From positions 4,421,501-4,485,500 of the forward strand of contig NZ_JAPEMC010000001.1 in the NCBI RefSeq assembly GCF_026343115.1: 64,000 bases of DNA, read 5' to 3'. Below, in pieces: positions 61,772 to 64,000 of this stretch; position 1 is the stretch's first letter; every line of letters begins with the position of its first letter. The position numbers were made by a program, and so were the translations under genes. The notes under the pieces were generated by a model. That model was not told the DNA's origin. It saw only the letters and a program-made list of their open reading frames with translations, and made no database searches. The stretch comes from Streptomyces sp. NBC_00102 (lineage in GTDB: Bacteria > Actinomycetota > Actinomycetes > Streptomycetales > Streptomycetaceae).

Positions 61772-63253
61772 TCAGGAGGTGCTGCCTCGGGCGGCGCCGT
61801 CCGGAGCAGGCTCGAAGGCCGTCGGCAGCGAGCCGGGGGTGACCGGGGTCCGCTGGCCCGAGCCGGTGACCGGTAGCCGGGCGCCGTCCTGGGCGGGGTC
61901 GACGTACCGTGCGAACCAGGCGTCCAGGCGGGCGGCGAGGGCGATGCGCTCCTCGGCGCGGGACGGGTCGCCGGCGAGGTTCCGCTCCTCGCCCGGGTCG
62001 GCGACCAGGTCGTAGAACTCGTGCGGTCCGTGCGGGTAGCGGTGGACGTACTTGCGGTCCCGGGTGCGGATCATGCGGACCGGGCCGTACTCGTCGTAGA
62101 CGACGACCCGTTCACGGTCGGCACCGGCCGCGGTCTCCCCGCCCGCGGGGTCTGCGGAACCGTCCTCCGTGCCCGCCAGGATGTCCGCGAAGGAGCGGCC
62201 CGGGAGGGCGGGGTCGTGGTGGTGGTCGATGCCGAGGTGTTCCACGAGCGTCGGCAGTACGTCGTACTGGGAGAGCAGCGCCTCGCTGTGCCGGCCCGCC
62301 GGGATGCGGCCGGGCTGGGACATGAGGCAGGGGACGAGCACCGAGCTGTCGTACATGTTCTGCGGGAAGGTGCCGTTGCCCTTGCCCCAGATGCCGTGGT
62401 GTCCGGCGTTGAAGCCGTTGTCGCTGGTGAATATCACCAGGGTGGATTCGGTGAGGCCGAGCGCGTCGAGCCGGTCGAGCACCCTGCCGATGGCGGCGTC
62501 CATCGCGGTGGTGGCGGCGAAATAGCCAATCAATGCCTCGCGGGTGTCGCTCTCGCCGCCGACCGGAGCGCCGTTCTCGTCGACGGGCTGCCAGGGGTGC
62601 GCGGGGCCCTGCGGGCAGCTGTCGAAGGCGCAGTCCTCGTACAACTCCGTGTACTCGGACGGGTGCTGGCCCTTCCACGGTTTGTGCGGGGCGGTGAAGT
62701 GCAGGGAGAGATGGAAGGGCTCCGGGCGGTCGGACTCGGCGGTGAGGAACTCCCGCGCGTCGTCGGCGAGCGCGTCGGTGAGGTACGACGGCTCCTCGGT
62801 GCGGACGCCGTCGCGGTAGAGCGGCGCGCCGTAGTACGGGCCGCCGCCGCTCTCGTGGGCGTACCAGTGCACGAACCCCTTGCGGGGGCGGTCGTTGGCG
62901 CCCAGGTGCCACTTGCCGCTGAGGCCGAGGCGGTAGCCGGCGTCGGCGAAGACATCGGTGAAGAGGGTCCGGCCGGACAGGAAGTCGATGCCCGTCCGGC
63001 CCGCGTGATGGTACGAGAGCCAGTCGTGCACCCCGTGCTGGGACGGCAGTTCGCCGGTGAAGAGTGAGGCGCGGGCCGGTGAGCAGACCGGGGAGGTGCA
63101 GAAGAAGCGACTGAAACGGACCCCGCGGTCCGCGAGCGCGTCCAGGTGCGGGGTGCGGATCTCGTCGTTGCCCGCGCAGCCCATGGCCCACGGCCCCTGG
63201 TCGTCCGAGAGGATCAGCAGGACGTTGGGGCGGTACGGGTCACGACTGGCCAT
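61772..63253 (-). CDS. type I sulfatase
   Basis: A 493-residue hydrolase of sulfate esters. The metal-binding start is 'LLILSDDQGPWAMGC' (D17, D18), and the formylglycine motif C57-S-P-A-R61 lies in 'VCSPARASLFTG'. Further active-site residues are in 'GKWHLGA', 'SDNGFNAGHHG' and 'FTAPHKPW'. The key Cys must be oxidised by a formylglycine-generating enzyme, which is not in the window. No signal peptide is visible, so it may be cytoplasmic. ATG 63253 follows CGAGGAGGACTCCCC. It is divergent from a sugar-binding lipoprotein gene, suggesting use of a sulfated sugar. Confidence 0.93.
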   Translation of the reverse strand: MASRDPYRPNVLLILSDDQGPWAMGCAGNDEIRTPHLDALADRGVRFSRFFCTSPVCSPARASLFTGELPSQHGVHDWLSYHHAGRTGIDFLSGRTLFTDVFADAGYRLGLSGKWHLGANDRPRKGFVHWYAHESGGGPYYGAPLYRDGVRTEEPSYLTDALADDAREFLTAESDRPEPFHLSLHFTAPHKPWKGQHPSEYTELYEDCAFDSCPQGPAHPWQPVDENGAPVGGESDTREALIGYFAATTAMDAAIGRVLDRLDALGLTESTLVIFTSDNGFNAGHHGIWGKGNGTFPQNMYDSSVLVPCLMSQPGRIPAGRHSEALLSQYDVLPTLVEHLGIDHHHDPALPGRSFADILAGTEDGSADPAGGETAAGADRERVVVYDEYGPVRMIRTRDRKYVHRYPHGPHEFYDLVADPGEERNLAGDPSRAEERIALAARLDAWFARYVDPAQDGARLPVTGSGQRTPVTPGSLPTAFEPAPDGAARGSTS

Positions 63254-63744
63254 GGGGAGTCCTCCTCGGGCGAACCGAACGGGAGTGGGGTGGGCCGCCC
63301 TGGAGCCGGGCGGTCCGTCGGGGGAGTGGGGCGGGCCGCGGGAGTCGGGCGGACCGCCCGGGAGCGGAACCGGCGGTGGAACCCGGCCGTCCGGTCGCTC
63401 CCGCCGTCCGGTCGCTCCCGCCGTCCGGGCGCCGGGGGTGGGTGCCTCGCCGGGGTGGGAGTCCCGCCGGGCTGTGCAGAGCGTGGGCTCTGATGGCCGG
63501 ATAAGTCAACTGTTTCAGGCGCATGAATTGCTGATGTCTTTGGGTCCGGTTCGACTCCTGCTTCCCTGCTCGTCACCCGCAATCACCTGCTATTCAGCCG
63601 TTCTTGGAGAGGGGCAGGCGCGGATCCCGTGAAATTCATAGGTGATTCATTCGCTCTGTAAGCGATTGACCGCTCTATGAATGGCTGGAAATCATTGGGC
63701 CACTTCGCCAGCCCCGCCTCAGACCCCCGTCTCCGAGGAGAGCC
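63254..63744. promoter_or_regulatory. divergent control region of sulfatase and ABC transporter genes
   Basis: A 491-base divergent gap. The half nearest the sulfatase has GC-rich imperfect repeats (GGTCGCTCCCGCCGTCC twice, near 63403 and 63412). The half nearest the lipoprotein gene is much lower in GC and contains the inverted repeat ATTCATAG (63634-63641) and CTATGAAT (63675-63682), with related ATTCAT copies between, fitting an operator for a sugar-responsive LacI/GntR-type repressor. Confidence 0.5.
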
Positions 63745-64000
63745 ATGCCCACCGACCGATCCGCGCGCCTCTCGCGCCGCACCGTTCTCGTCGTCGCCCT
63801 GGCGGCGACCCTCGGCCTCACGGCATCCGCCTGTTCGTCCGGCGCCTCCTCGGCCGGCGGGGGCGGCGACTCGTTCACCTACTGGTCGATGTGGAAGCAG
63901 AACGAACCGCAGGCCAAGGTGGTCCAGGCGGCGATCGACACGTTCACCAAGGACACCGGCATCAAGGTCAGCGTCCAGTGGAAGGGCCGGCAGGTCGTCC
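63745..64000 (+). CDS. 5' end of a sugar ABC-transporter substrate-binding lipoprotein
   Basis: The first 85 residues of a protein cut by the window edge. A signal peptide ends in the lipobox 'LTASACSSG', whose Cys (about 31) would be lipidated. The mature start 'SFTYWSMWKQNEPQAKVVQ' and 'TKDTGIKVSVQWKGRQV' is typical of extracellular sugar-binding proteins. ATG 63745 follows CGAGGAGAG. It is divergent from the sulfatase, so the transporter may import the desulfated or sulfated sugar. Confidence 0.88.
   Translation, partial: MPTDRSARLSRRTVLVVALAATLGLTASACSSGASSAGGGGDSFTYWSMWKQNEPQAKVVQAAIDTFTKDTGIKVSVQWKGRQVV

Overview
This is a 64 kb piece of a high-GC actinomycete chromosome, almost certainly Streptomyces. 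Codons end almost always in G or C, GTG and TTG starts are common, secreted proteins carry long twin-hydrophobic signal peptides, and many families are typical of the genus (XRE/DUF397 regulator clusters, DUF2079, DUF3017, DUF6350, NlpC/P60 pairs). From memory, the order pcrA - M23 peptidase - icmB - MoxR/VWA cluster - sucCD - purN-purH - folD - DUF3017 - mdh matches the conserved core of the S. coelicolor chromosome around SCO4797-SCO4827. Roughly bases 1-47,900 are therefore core; 47,900-64,000 looks more accessory.

Layout. 1-5.1 kb: small membrane proteins and a LiaFSR-like envelope-stress module (PspC/LiaF-like protein, PspC sensor kinase, LuxR-type regulator). 5.1-9.2 kb: two NlpC/P60 cell-wall hydrolases around small conserved genes; the second is preceded by a clear c-di-AMP (ydaO-type) riboswitch. 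9.4-18.1 kb: pcrA helicase, alpha/beta hydrolase followed by a MITE-like element, M23 peptidase, barstar-fold protein, lipase, and icmB. 18.4-26.6 kb: five-gene cluster of DUF5691, a SWIM-family protein without its zinc finger, MoxR ATPase, DUF5682 and VWA protein. Its divergent promoters form a perfect 13-bp inverted repeat and match the RecA-independent (PafBC) DNA-damage promoter. 27-29.2 kb: sucCD. 29.3-32.8 kb: HTH/sigma-like membrane protein and DUF6350 protein. 32.8-35.7 kb: GH11 xylanase with a regulated-looking promoter, and a proline-rich membrane protein. 36-44.2 kb: purN-purH, DUF2079, folD, DUF3017, mdh. 44.4-47.8 kb: three-gene operon whose first two products share an IGDHNTV motif resembling bacterial amyloid-signalling motifs. 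47.9-52.6 kb: two secreted thermolysin-like M4 peptidases. 53.1-61.4 kb: CMD/MocR pair, SMI1 protein, a decayed XRE-DUF397-flavoprotein cluster, hydrolases, VOC protein, a MerR regulator with a textbook divergent operator, and an orphan ATP-grasp ligase. 61.8-64 kb: sulfatase divergent from the start of a sugar ABC-transporter lipoprotein.

Most unusual signals: the damage-promoter-driven MoxR/DUF5682/VWA/SWIM/DUF5691 system, the paired IGDHNTV proteins, the riboswitch, in-frame truncations of two genes that keep their promoters, and several intergenic tandem repeats (8, 35, 42 and 44 bp units). No tRNA, rRNA, CRISPR array or intact transposase was seen. Protein family names are assigned by eye; no database search was possible.
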